From positions 12,284-50,943 of the forward strand of contig JALXCD010000109.1 of assembly GCA_026991135.1 (NCBI GenBank): a stretch of DNA of 38,660 nucleotides. The letters run 5' to 3'. This DNA is from Deltaproteobacteria bacterium. Lineage in GTDB: Bacteria > Desulfobacterota > Dissulfuribacteria > Dissulfuribacterales > QOAL01. Shown here in pieces: positions 19,981-30,219 of the stretch (the first letter of the stretch is position 1; each line of letters starts with the position of its first letter). Below the pieces are notes generated by a model. It did not search any database. It worked only from the letters and a program-made list of their open reading frames with translations, and was not told the DNA's origin. A program made the translations under genes and the position numbers.

Positions 19981-20796
19981 TTATCTACCCCTTCTATTAT
20001 TCTTTTTCCTTCTAAGTGGGGTGATTATCACCTTTCTTTGGGAGCCATCGCCTGAACTATGAGTTCGAACTCCCTTAAAATCTTTAAGGGCAAGATGTAC
20101 TATTCGCCTTTCCCTTGAAGGCATTGGCTGAAGACTTACCGCCCTTCCTGTCCTTTTTGCCTTAATGGCAAGACGCTCTGCAAGGGCAATAAGATTTTTC
20201 TTCCTTCTGTCCCTATATCCTGTAGCCTCCACCATAATTCTGGTGGGAATGTCAGATATTTTTCTTTTTAGGTAAAGATTTACAAGATATTCTAGGGCAT
20301 CTAATGTCTGACCGTCTTTTCCGATAATTAGAGAAAGATCATCTCCTGTTATGTTTAAAAAGGGCTTTTTACCTTGGCTGATAACTTCGGCATGGCCAGA
20401 AAGTCCTGAATTTTTTAAAATACCATTCAAAAATTCACATGCCTTTTGGGCCAGGCCTTCTAATTTTTCAAGGTCCGTCTCCTCACTAATTTCTTCAGCT
20501 AAGGGGCCTTCGACTTCTCCATTTACTTCCTCTTTTTCTTGTAACTCCTCCCCAGATTCTTCCCGAGTTTCTTCATGAGGTTTTTGTTCAAAAGGTTCTT
20601 CTGTTATTCCTTTTTTGGGAAAGGCCTTTATCTTTGCCTTTTTCCCGCCAATACCAAATAGTCCAGTGGAACCTCTTGTTATGATTTCTATCTCAAGGTC
20701 TTCTTCTTCACACCCAAAAAATTCACAAGCAAGCTTTACAGCTCTTTCCACAGTCTTTTCTTCAAATTCTTTTGGTTCTGTATTAAATGTTTGCAT
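19981..20796 (-). CDS. jag: Jag (SpoIIIJ-associated) RNA-binding protein: Jag_N, KH, R3H
   Basis: N-terminal 'KTVERAVKLACEFFGCEEEDLEIEIITRGSTGLFGIGGKKAKI', KH 'LIIGKDGQTLDALEYLVNLYLKR', R3H 'PMPSRERRIVHLALKDFKGVRTHSSGDGSQRKVII'. Confidence 0.95.
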   Translation of the reverse strand: MQTFNTEPKEFEEKTVERAVKLACEFFGCEEEDLEIEIITRGSTGLFGIGGKKAKIKAFPKKGITEEPFEQKPHEETREESGEELQEKEEVNGEVEGPLAEEISEETDLEKLEGLAQKACEFLNGILKNSGLSGHAEVISQGKKPFLNITGDDLSLIIGKDGQTLDALEYLVNLYLKRKISDIPTRIMVEATGYRDRRKKNLIALAERLAIKAKRTGRAVSLQPMPSRERRIVHLALKDFKGVRTHSSGDGSQRKVIITPLRRKKNNRRGR

Positions 20797-20819
20797 ACTC
20801 GACAGAGCCTCACTCTACT

Positions 20820-22472
20820 TTATTCAGTAAATTTATTTACATAATATTGTTGCACTATTGAAAGAATATTATTTACCAGCCAGTAAAGCACTAAACCAGA
20901 TGGGAAATTAATAAACATAAAGGTAAAAATTATTGGCAAAAACTGCATCATCTTTGCCTGGGTTGGATCAAGGGATGAAGGGCTCATCTTTTGCTGTAGA
21001 TACATGGAGGCACCCATTAGCAATGTCAAAACTGGTATGCCATCTATCATTGGAATCTGTATTCCTGGGATCATCAACCTGTCAGGGGCAGAAAGATCAT
21101 TTATCCAAAGAGCAAAGGGGGCATGTCTAAGCTCTATTGCCTGCAATAGAACCTTATACAAGGCAAAAAATACTGGAATCTGGAGTAACATTGGAAGACA
21201 TCCACTCATTGGGTTTACCTTGTAGGTCCTATAAAGTTGCATAAGTTCCTTATTTAGCCTTTCTTTATCATCCCCATATTTTTCCTTTAGCTTTTGAAGC
21301 TTTGGCTGGAGCTTTTGCATGGTTTTCATTGACTGGGCACTTTTATGGGCTAGTGGCCAAAAAAGGACCTTTATAAGAACAGTAAGGACTATTATGGCAA
21401 CACCATAATTATGAAGATACTTGTAAAAGAAATTAAGAACATATAAAAGAGGTTTTGCAATGGGATCAAACCATCCAAAGTTTATTGCTTCTGAAAGGTT
21501 ATGGCCAATTGCCTTTAGCCTGTCAATTTCCTTAGGCCCCAAATAAACAACAATTTTACAAAGTTCATTTCCAAGGGGAATTCCAGAAAGGCGGCTTTCG
21601 GTAAGGCCTAAGTCATCAAGTTTTTTTATTCCAAGACGCCAAGGGCCTTGATGTTCTAGGGGGACTAAAGCAATCATGAAATAGTTGTCGCCAAAGCTAA
21701 CCCAGTCAAGTGGCCCTGAAAATTTATGGACGTCTCCTACTTCCTTTAGCTCTATCTCCTCAAGACCCTTTTCAGGCGTGTAATAGGAAGGACCAGAAAA
21801 GATATAAGCGGAATCAGCCTTATAAGGCCTATCATAAAGATAGACTGAAAAGCTATTGACTGAGGCACCTTCTAACCTCATGGTCATCTGTACAACATAA
21901 CTATCTCTTTTAAATAAAAAATCCTTATATAGTATCACTCCATTACCAAGATCCGTCTTGAAGATAAGTTGAGCCTCTTTTTGTTGATTGTTCAAAATTA
22001 CCTTCTTCGCATTCGCAGAAAATAGCCTTGTCCTCAAATCTATCTCCTGACCGGAACCACGTATCTTGACACCGAGAGGTAAAATGGGAGGCTTTACATT
22101 GATTAGATCAACACCCTTTGCACCTTTATCAAGGCTTTCCTTATATTTTTTTAGGACAAAATGTTTAAAGGTAGCCCCGTTTTCACTCATAACTGCCCTA
22201 AAAAGGGGAGTTTCAATGATAACATCCTTTCCATTACCTTTTGGAGCCGATGGTAGATCAAGGGTGGACAATGTCTTTTTTAGTGACGCCTCTTTTGGCT
22301 TTTCTATGGAATGTTTGCCAACATTCTTAGATAAACTTTGTTTTAAAGATGAATTTGTTGCATTAGTTCCATTTAAGGCAGTTGTAGGAACCATTTGGTT
22401 TCCAAAAAAATATTGAAACCCTGCCAATACTGCAATAGAAAGCACTATTGCCAATAATGCTCTAGTTTCCAT
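20820..22472 (-). CDS. yidC: Membrane protein insertase YidC
   Basis: 550 aa; N-terminal TM, periplasmic domain, 'MKTMQKLQPKLQKLKEKYGDDKERLNKELMQLYRTYKVNPMSGCLPMLLQIPVFFALYKVL'. Confidence 0.98.
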   Translation of the reverse strand: METRALLAIVLSIAVLAGFQYFFGNQMVPTTALNGTNATNSSLKQSLSKNVGKHSIEKPKEASLKKTLSTLDLPSAPKGNGKDVIIETPLFRAVMSENGATFKHFVLKKYKESLDKGAKGVDLINVKPPILPLGVKIRGSGQEIDLRTRLFSANAKKVILNNQQKEAQLIFKTDLGNGVILYKDFLFKRDSYVVQMTMRLEGASVNSFSVYLYDRPYKADSAYIFSGPSYYTPEKGLEEIELKEVGDVHKFSGPLDWVSFGDNYFMIALVPLEHQGPWRLGIKKLDDLGLTESRLSGIPLGNELCKIVVYLGPKEIDRLKAIGHNLSEAINFGWFDPIAKPLLYVLNFFYKYLHNYGVAIIVLTVLIKVLFWPLAHKSAQSMKTMQKLQPKLQKLKEKYGDDKERLNKELMQLYRTYKVNPMSGCLPMLLQIPVFFALYKVLLQAIELRHAPFALWINDLSAPDRLMIPGIQIPMIDGIPVLTLLMGASMYLQQKMSPSSLDPTQAKMMQFLPIIFTFMFINFPSGLVLYWLVNNILSIVQQYYVNKFTE

Positions 22473-22514
22473 AATAAAATCCTTCTATTCTACAAAAAAT
22501 AATGTAAAGGAATC

Positions 22515-22775
22515 TTAGGGAACGGGATCAAACCCACCTGGGTATAAAGGGTTGCAGCGGAGAATTCGTAATAAGGAAAGATATATTCCCTTTAAAGGAC
22601 CATATCTTAATATGGCCTCATAGCTATATCTTGAACAGCTTGGATAGAAGCGGCAGGTATTTGGGAAAATAGGTGAGACAAGCGCCTGATAAAATTTGAT
22701 CAGCGCCAATAAACCTTTTGTTATAAGACCAATTTTCAGGCCTTCATTCCCTTTTTTCATGAATTCTTTTGGCAA
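22515..22775 (-). CDS. yidD: Membrane protein insertion efficiency factor YidD
   Basis: 86 aa; '[62 protein letters not shown]'; overlaps rnpA by 32 bp. Confidence 0.97.
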   Translation of the reverse strand: MPKEFMKKGNEGLKIGLITKGLLALIKFYQALVSPIFPNTCRFYPSCSRYSYEAILRYGPLKGIYLSLLRILRCNPLYPGGFDPVP

Positions 22776-23115
22776 TTTTTCTAACTGCCTCCTCTATCCT
22801 CCCATTCAGTTCCTGCCAACTGCTTTCTAATATGGCCTTTTTGGGCAAAAAGATCAAATCTATCCCTTTTGGGATTTTATATTTATTAAGTCTAAAAAGC
22901 TCTCTACACAGCCTTTTTGCCCTATTTCTCTTAACTGCATTACCAAAGCGTTTCCCGACTCCAACCCCCATTCGGGAAATATTTAGATTGTTTAGAGCAA
23001 ATACCAAATTAAACTCTGGAAAATTGATCCTTTCACCTCTTTTAAAAACCTGTTGAAATTCTTGACTCTTTCTAATCCTCTCCGCCTTGGTAAGTTTGAA
23101 CCTTCCCCTTGTCAA
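22744..23115 (-). CDS. rnpA: Ribonuclease P protein component
   Basis: 123 aa; '[21 protein letters not shown]', RNR-type '[24 protein letters not shown]'. Confidence 0.95.
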   Translation of the reverse strand: MTRGRFKLTKAERIRKSQEFQQVFKRGERINFPEFNLVFALNNLNISRMGVGVGKRFGNAVKRNRAKRLCRELFRLNKYKIPKGIDLIFLPKKAILESSWQELNGRIEEAVRKIAKRIHEKRE

Positions 23116-23127
23116 TCCAAAAATCTA

Positions 23128-23262
23128 TTAGACACAAAGCCTTTTTCTTCCCTTAGCCCTGCGCCTTGCCAAAACCTTTCTTCCAGCTTTAGTGCTCATA
23201 CGCTTTCTAAAACCGTGTGTCCTCTTCCTCTTAATGATACTGGGCTGAAAAGTACGCTTCAT
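23128..23262 (-). CDS. rpmH: 50S ribosomal protein L34
   Basis: Manual translation: [44 protein letters not shown] (44 aa). Not in the supplied ORF list because of its length. Confidence 0.97.
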   Translation of the reverse strand: MKRTFQPSIIKRKRTHGFRKRMSTKAGRKVLARRRAKGRKRLCV

Positions 23263-23473
23263 CAGTTACAAACTCCTTAGTCAATATATATATTTAAAAA
23301 CGACTTTATAGTCTATATGAACGGAGGTTAAAATTTTTACTAATCCCTTGTTATTATGTCAAGATTACCTTTGCTTTTTTATAAAAAAACAAATTTCTCC
23401 ATCAAGCTTATTTCCTTGCTTTTTCAAATGCACTTTGTTAGTTTTTGAGCGTTTAATATTCGAAAAAATGTAG

Positions 23474-24514
<1,041 letters not shown>

Positions 24515-24526
24515 TTTATTTAGAAA

Positions 24527-25375
24527 TTGTCTAGAAGGTCAAATAATTCCTCAGGGAATAGCATCAAAAAACTCTTTGTCATCTTTCTTGTGATTGCTCT
24601 GACCCTTGGTGGTTTTAGTCTTCTTCACCACTTTAGGTCCAGATTGACAAAGCCTATGGAGTTGGCATTAAAGGATGTGAACGGAGAACTCCAGGATTTC
24701 TTTTCCTATCCCTTCTCAAAATTAAACTCTATCTGGAAAAATTACTTAGACCTCGTAAGAGTAAAACAGGAAAATAAAATATTAAAGGCCCATTTATCCC
24801 AGCTTCAAGCCGAAATAACCACCTATAGGGAGGCCCTCATAGAAAATGGCCGACTTAAAAAGCTTTTACAAATCAAAAGAAAAAGGCCGGAAAAATCAAT
24901 TGTAGCCAATGTGGTTGGTTTTGATCTTGCCTCTTGGCGAGCAATTATCACAATTGATGTTGGTAAAAAACAAGATGTCCTAAAGGATATGCCTGTTTTG
25001 AGCCAAGGCGGAGTTATTGGAAGGGTAATTGAAGCTGGAATGACTCATAGTAGAGTAATGCTCGTTACAGACTATAACAGTAGGGTTGCTGCCATCATAC
25101 AGAGAAATAGAGCTAGAGGAATACTAAAGGGACAGGGCAGAGGAGGATGCATTCTTGATTATGTCAAAAAGGGAATTGATGCCCAAGTAGGGGACATGGT
25201 GATAACATCTGGTCTTGATGGAATTTATCCCAAAGGGCTTATTCTTGGAAAGATCAAACTTGTAGGGCCAGGTGATAGGGCAGAGCTATTCCAAAGTATA
25301 TTGGTGGAACCTGCTGCGAATATGGATGAGGTTGAAGAAGTGCTTGTCCTATTGATCAAAAAAGAGGAAAGATAA
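24527..25375 (+). CDS. mreC: Rod shape-determining protein MreC
   Basis: 282 aa; N-terminal TM, coiled coil, 'VLSQGGVIGRVIEAGMTHSRVMLVTDYNSRVAAIIQRNRARGILKG'; apparent TTG start 12 bp after the mreB stop. Confidence 0.95.
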   Translation: MSRRSNNSSGNSIKKLFVIFLVIALTLGGFSLLHHFRSRLTKPMELALKDVNGELQDFFSYPFSKLNSIWKNYLDLVRVKQENKILKAHLSQLQAEITTYREALIENGRLKKLLQIKRKRPEKSIVANVVGFDLASWRAIITIDVGKKQDVLKDMPVLSQGGVIGRVIEAGMTHSRVMLVTDYNSRVAAIIQRNRARGILKGQGRGGCILDYVKKGIDAQVGDMVITSGLDGIYPKGLILGKIKLVGPGDRAELFQSILVEPAANMDEVEEVLVLLIKKEER

Positions 25376-25376
25376 G

Positions 25377-25865
25377 TTGAAGACATCTTTAATATTTCTA
25401 TTATTGTCATATTTATCTCTATTACTCAATACTACCTCACAATTCCCAGAAAGACTTTCTTTTCTCCACATTGATCTTTTACCCGCCTTATTAAATTGGT
25501 ATGCCCTTAACGAACAGACATTTAAAGGCTCCTTTTTGATTTTACTCGTTGCAGCAATTTCAAGCCTATTTTCAGTTCTTCCTTTCTGGTCTTTTTTTAT
25601 TAGTTACTTAATAGCCTTTTTGATAATAAGATATATTTGTTCCAATGTCCTTGAACTTTCCTGGCTCCACATACACCTTTTGACTTTATTTACAAGTATA
25701 GAGATACTGGTAATAGAAATGATTTTCACAGGAACACCTGAACTCCTTTGGCCTTATGGCATGGCCCAGGCCTTTTTTAATCTTTTATTGAGTCCTTTTT
25801 TATTTTTTATAGCCAACACAATTTTGGAGTTCAAAGAACAAACCTCAACTTCAAGTAGGGAATGA
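25377..25865 (+). CDS. mreD: Rod shape-determining protein MreD
   Basis: 162-aa multi-TM protein between mreC and mrdA; identified largely by position and hydrophobicity. Confidence 0.8.
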   Translation: MKTSLIFLLLSYLSLLLNTTSQFPERLSFLHIDLLPALLNWYALNEQTFKGSFLILLVAAISSLFSVLPFWSFFISYLIAFLIIRYICSNVLELSWLHIHLLTLFTSIEILVIEMIFTGTPELLWPYGMAQAFFNLLLSPFLFFIANTILEFKEQTSTSSRE

Positions 25866-27766
25866 AAAAGTCAGAGGATAAAAAAAATAATTCTAAAATC
25901 AAAGTATTTAGCACCAAAATCCGCCTTAAACGCTTTGACTATAAAGAATTAGATCAGCGATTAAGACTTGTAACTTATGCAAGGCTGTTTCTTTTTTTAT
26001 GTTTTCTTCTCATCTGTACAAGGCTTTGGTATCTACAAATATTAAAGGGAAACCAATTTAAGGCCCTTTCCGAAAAGAACAGCATTAAATACATAAGGCT
26101 TCAACCCTACAGGGGCAATATTCTTGATTGTTCAGGAAGATTAATAGCAGGAGTTGAGCCAAGTTTTAACATTGGTATTGTTCTAAAGGATGTAAAAAAT
26201 GTTGAATGGTTAATTGAAAGGCTTGCTCCTTTACTTCAGTTGTCCCCTACTGACATAAGAATGAAACTAGTTGCATCAAAGAATCAGCCATCCTATTTAC
26301 CCATAATTGTGAGAAGAGATGCCACCTGGGAAGAGCTTTCTAAAGTGGAGGCTCGACTTTTCGAACTTCCTGGTGTCGTTATAGAGGTAGCCCCTTCAAG
26401 GCAATATCCCTTTGGCCCAGTTGCACCACATCTTCTTGGATATTTGGGAGAAGTCAGCCTTGAGCAGCTTCGCCAAAAAAAGTTTGCTAATGCAAGGCCT
26501 GGCGACCTTGTTGGCAAATCAGGCATTGAGCTAAGGCATCAAGAAGAACTTTCAGGTATTAGCGGCTATAAAATGATTGAAATAGACGCCAGAGGAAGAC
26601 TTGTAAAGGTACTAAAGATAAAAAGGCCGGAGCCTGGAAAGGACATTCAGCTATCACTCAATCTTGATATACAGCTTGCTGCAGAAGAGGCCCTTTCAGA
26701 TAAAGTCGGTGCCGTTGTAGCCCTTGACCCAAGAAATGGAAAAATATTGGCTATGGCAAGCAGCCCTAAGTTTGACCCTAAGATATTTGCAAGGGGGGTA
26801 ACTAAGGACGAATGGAAAGAGTTAAACAACCCTCTTTTGACTCCTTTGGTCAATAAGGCCATTCAGGGGCAATATTCTCCTGGTTCTACCTTTAAGATTG
26901 TTATGGCCTCTGCTGGCCTAAATGAGCACGTTATTAGTCCTTCTTCAACTTTTTTTTGTAACGGTTCATTTAAGCTGGGAAGAAGGCGTTTTAGGTGTTG
27001 GAAAAAAGGCGGACACGGACAGACTAATCTTTATAAGGCCTTAGTCCAGTCCTGCGATGTCTATTTTTACAATATTGGCCTTAAACTTGGTGTTGACAGA
27101 ATTTCAAAATATGCAAAGGGATTTGGCCTTGGAGAAAAAACTGGTATTGACATAAAAGGAGAAAAATCTGGGCTTGTTCCTACAAAAAATTGGAAACTTA
27201 GAAGATTCAAGGAGCCATGGCAGAAGGGAGAGACCGTCAATTATTCCATTGGACAAGGCTTTCTACTTGTAACACCAATACAGCTTGCACGCCTAATCTC
27301 TGCTGTTGCAAATGGTGGAAAGTTATTTCGTCCTGAATACTTGCTAAATACTGAACCTAATCTTCAGGGCATTGTGCCTGTTAAAAGTTGGATCCTCAGA
27401 ACCATCATTCCTGCCCTTAAGGGCGTAATTTCTGATAAACATGGAACTGCCAGAATATGCAGAATTGAGGGGCTTGAAATAGCTGGAAAGACTGGAACTG
27501 CCCAAGTTATAAAGCAGAAAAAGAGAAGAGAAGATGAAAAAATGGTCTGGCGTTATAGAGATCATGCCCTTTTTGTTGCATTTGCCCCTGTAAAAAATCC
27601 TAAAATAGCCGTTGCAGTTGTAATAGAACATGGGGGACATGGTGGATCAGCTGCTGCTCCAGTTGCCAGAGCTGTTATTGACAGATGGTTCAAGCTTCAG
27701 ATGCCCAAACCTTCTACCATAATTGAGCAAACAGCCCAAAAAGAAAAGGCTAAGGTTCATGGATAA
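25862..27766 (+). CDS. mrdA: Penicillin-binding protein 2 (elongasome transpeptidase)
   Basis: 634 aa; 'GQYSPGSTFKIVMASA' (SxxK), 'KSCDVYFYNIG'-like SxN region (VQSCDVYFYN), 'IAGKTGTAQV' (KTG). Confidence 0.97.
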   Translation: MKKSEDKKNNSKIKVFSTKIRLKRFDYKELDQRLRLVTYARLFLFLCFLLICTRLWYLQILKGNQFKALSEKNSIKYIRLQPYRGNILDCSGRLIAGVEPSFNIGIVLKDVKNVEWLIERLAPLLQLSPTDIRMKLVASKNQPSYLPIIVRRDATWEELSKVEARLFELPGVVIEVAPSRQYPFGPVAPHLLGYLGEVSLEQLRQKKFANARPGDLVGKSGIELRHQEELSGISGYKMIEIDARGRLVKVLKIKRPEPGKDIQLSLNLDIQLAAEEALSDKVGAVVALDPRNGKILAMASSPKFDPKIFARGVTKDEWKELNNPLLTPLVNKAIQGQYSPGSTFKIVMASAGLNEHVISPSSTFFCNGSFKLGRRRFRCWKKGGHGQTNLYKALVQSCDVYFYNIGLKLGVDRISKYAKGFGLGEKTGIDIKGEKSGLVPTKNWKLRRFKEPWQKGETVNYSIGQGFLLVTPIQLARLISAVANGGKLFRPEYLLNTEPNLQGIVPVKSWILRTIIPALKGVISDKHGTARICRIEGLEIAGKTGTAQVIKQKKRREDEKMVWRYRDHALFVAFAPVKNPKIAVAVVIEHGGHGGSAAAPVARAVIDRWFKLQMPKPSTIIEQTAQKEKAKVHG

Positions 27767-28853
27767 GAAAAGGCTTTTAAAGGACTTTGACCTTCCCCTT
27801 TTGCTATATCTTTTTTTGATTATGGCCTTAGGTCTTATAAATCTTTGGAGTGCAAGTGCCGCATCAGGATATCCCTTCCACATTAAACAGTTACAATGGT
27901 ATTTGATAGGAACAGGATTTATGTGTGCGGCCTGTTCTTTTGATTATAGAAAACTTTCAAACTATTCTGGCTACATATATGCCATTACCATTTTATTGCT
28001 TATAATTGTAATGGTCGCTGGCAAAAAAGTATCAGGCTCACAGAGATGGATTTCCTTGGGATTTTTTAATTTGCAACCGTCTGAACCTGCAAAACTCTTG
28101 ATGGTAATAGTAATCAGTAGTTTTTTGGCACAGGAAGACAAAGAACAGTTCGGTCTGACAGACCTTATTAAACCATCTCTTTTGGTATTTATTCCCTTCA
28201 TATTAATATTTAAACAACCAGATCTGGGAACAGGACTTTTAATTCTTATAATTTTTGCCTCCCTTGTCTATTTCGTAAGGCTCAAATGGAGTGCCTTTAT
28301 AACCATATTCGCCTTTTTGTTATGTGCCATACCATTGGCATGGAAGATAATGAAACCCTATCAAAGAAAAAGGATAGAAATATTTCTAAATCCAGAGGCA
28401 GATCCTTTTGGCGGTGGCTGGCATGTTATCCAATCAAAAATTGCCGTTGGTTCAGGTGGCCTTTATGGAAAGGGCTTTATGAAAGGCACCCAGGCACAGT
28501 TAAACTTTTTGCCAGAGGTACATACAGATTTTGCCTTTTCCATCTGGTCTGAAGAATGGGGGTTTGTAGGGGCAGTTATACTTATTTCAATATATTTTTT
28601 ATTCCTACTTCGATGCCTTAATATTGCTCAAAACACCAGGGATAAATTTGGCTCCTATCTTGTTTTTGGTATAACCGCTATGATATTTTGGCAGGTAGTC
28701 ATCAATACCTTTATGGTTCTGGGACTATTACCAGTTGTTGGCATTCCCTTGCCACTTATTAGCTATGGCGGTTCATCTGTAATTACCACACTTTTAGGCA
28801 CAGGTCTTATTCTTAACGTAAAACTAAGACGCTCCTTGTTTCAGGGAAGCTGA
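27759..28853 (+). CDS. rodA: Peptidoglycan glycosyltransferase RodA
   Basis: SEDS protein; likely start MDKKRLLKDFDLPLLLYLFLIMALGLINLWSAS; 'FLPEVHTDFAFSIWSEEWGFVGAV', 'GIPLPLISYGGSSVITTLLGTGLILNV'. Confidence 0.97.
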   Translation: MDKKRLLKDFDLPLLLYLFLIMALGLINLWSASAASGYPFHIKQLQWYLIGTGFMCAACSFDYRKLSNYSGYIYAITILLLIIVMVAGKKVSGSQRWISLGFFNLQPSEPAKLLMVIVISSFLAQEDKEQFGLTDLIKPSLLVFIPFILIFKQPDLGTGLLILIIFASLVYFVRLKWSAFITIFAFLLCAIPLAWKIMKPYQRKRIEIFLNPEADPFGGGWHVIQSKIAVGSGGLYGKGFMKGTQAQLNFLPEVHTDFAFSIWSEEWGFVGAVILISIYFLFLLRCLNIAQNTRDKFGSYLVFGITAMIFWQVVINTFMVLGLLPVVGIPLPLISYGGSSVITTLLGTGLILNVKLRRSLFQGS

Positions 28854-28873
28854 CAGGTTATTATTTAAAAAAA

Positions 28874-28946
28874 GGGGATGTAGCTCAGTTGGGAGAGCAC
28901 CACGTTCGCAACGTGGGAGTCGGGGGTTCAAATCCCCCCATCTCCA
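28874..28946 (+). tRNA. tRNA-Ala (anticodon CGC)
   Basis: GGGGATG TAGCTCAGTTGGGAGAGCA CCACG-TTCGCAA-CGTGG GAGTC GGGGG-TTCAAAT-CCCCC CATCTCC A; 73 nt; anticodon CGC; acceptor carries the G3:U70 alanine identity pair; no encoded CCA. Confidence 0.95.
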
Positions 28947-28962
28947 AAATCTAGATTTTTTT
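28946..28962 (+). terminator. Possible short terminator after tRNA-Ala
   Basis: Palindrome AAAATCTAGATTTT running into a T-tract (ATTTTTTT) immediately after the tRNA 3' end; the stem is AT-rich and weak. Confidence 0.3.
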
Positions 28963-29038
28963 AATAGACAAAAGTCCTTATCTAATTCAATATTAGGACT
29001 TCTATCCATAAAAATACTCTTTTTCTTGCTTTTGCTAA

Positions 29039-30115
29039 TCACTTTTCATTTTGCTGGATAGACCGTACACTAAGTTTTTCCAGGATCAATTCATCTAGCC
29101 TTTTACCAGTACCTGGAACCTCGTTTCCATTTTTGTCTTTTCTAACGCCTATGCGATGAGAATTAATGCAGGTCTCCCAACTATTTGGATCAGCCGGAAG
29201 CGGATGCCGAGTACACCCAAAACCTGCAACAATGCATGGTGGCCCTGGATGCTGACAGGAATATTTCGGGTTGAATTCGCCCAAAGTGTCAGGGTGATAA
29301 AATTGACGCGTTATGGATGTGCCATAATGGCCCTCCCGGCAGAGACAATCCAAAAACGATCGCGGGAGACTGATATTCATTTTTTTTAAAACAGCTTGTT
29401 GCTTTTTATCACTAAGCCCGCTAAGCATTTCAATAACGATTTGACCTGGTTTTTTTACCCCTTGTGTTTTTTTTGTTTTTGTTGGCGCAGATGGGGTTTG
29501 AGAAGATATTTTTGGTGTGTTTTTTGTTTTTGAAGAATTAGGATGTGAAAATTTGGAATAGCTATCAGTAGAATAGTATAATCTAATACGATATTCTAAC
29601 TTATCCATTGTTGTTTCCTGCATTTTTTCAGAGATTCTCGATGGATCGCGGTAATATCTGACTTTAACCAATTTTTGGGTAAGAGAAAGCTCTCCAAGTT
29701 TAATGCTAAAATTCTTATTCCAATAATATCTTAGTTTGGCCAAGTGGTTTTGACATCTTCTAAATCTTTCTTCTGCAACTTCCAATTTGTTCCGCAATTG
29801 GTTTACCTCCTGCTGCCTAGAATTGCGTGAAACAACACCACTATTATACGCATCAATATCATTTCTGATTTCATTTATCTGTTTTTCCTGAGTTCTTATA
29901 CATTCCTGTGTCTCTTTATAGTCTTTATACAACCGCCAAGCCCACTCGCCTTCTTTGTTCACAAAAACGGGAACCTTGTGCAATGACCTTAAAACAGGAC
30001 CATTTATATTTTTGGCATAAGCTAAAGTTGGTGCGATTAAAAAAACAACATAAAGTATAGATATAATAAACGTATAAAGTTGGATATAATGTTGTATTTT
30101 AAAACGATTAATCAT
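29039..30115 (-). CDS. Uncharacterised exported coiled-coil protein with Cys-rich C-terminus
   Basis: 358 aa; N-terminal hydrophobic segment 'YIQLYTFIISILYVVFLIAPTLAYA', charged coiled coil, C-terminal 'FLDCLCREGHYGTS...YSCQHPGPPCIVAGFGCTRHPLP...WETCI'. Confidence 0.75.
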   Translation of the reverse strand: MINRFKIQHYIQLYTFIISILYVVFLIAPTLAYAKNINGPVLRSLHKVPVFVNKEGEWAWRLYKDYKETQECIRTQEKQINEIRNDIDAYNSGVVSRNSRQQEVNQLRNKLEVAEERFRRCQNHLAKLRYYWNKNFSIKLGELSLTQKLVKVRYYRDPSRISEKMQETTMDKLEYRIRLYYSTDSYSKFSHPNSSKTKNTPKISSQTPSAPTKTKKTQGVKKPGQIVIEMLSGLSDKKQQAVLKKMNISLPRSFLDCLCREGHYGTSITRQFYHPDTLGEFNPKYSCQHPGPPCIVAGFGCTRHPLPADPNSWETCINSHRIGVRKDKNGNEVPGTGKRLDELILEKLSVRSIQQNEK

Positions 30116-30219
30116 GTTTGCACCTTCCGTTTAATAAATACTTAATGAAAACAGGTGGTCCCCGGTTTTCTTTAGAAAAGATAACACAATTATTTCTTAA
30201 TCTTATGACAATTCGTCAA

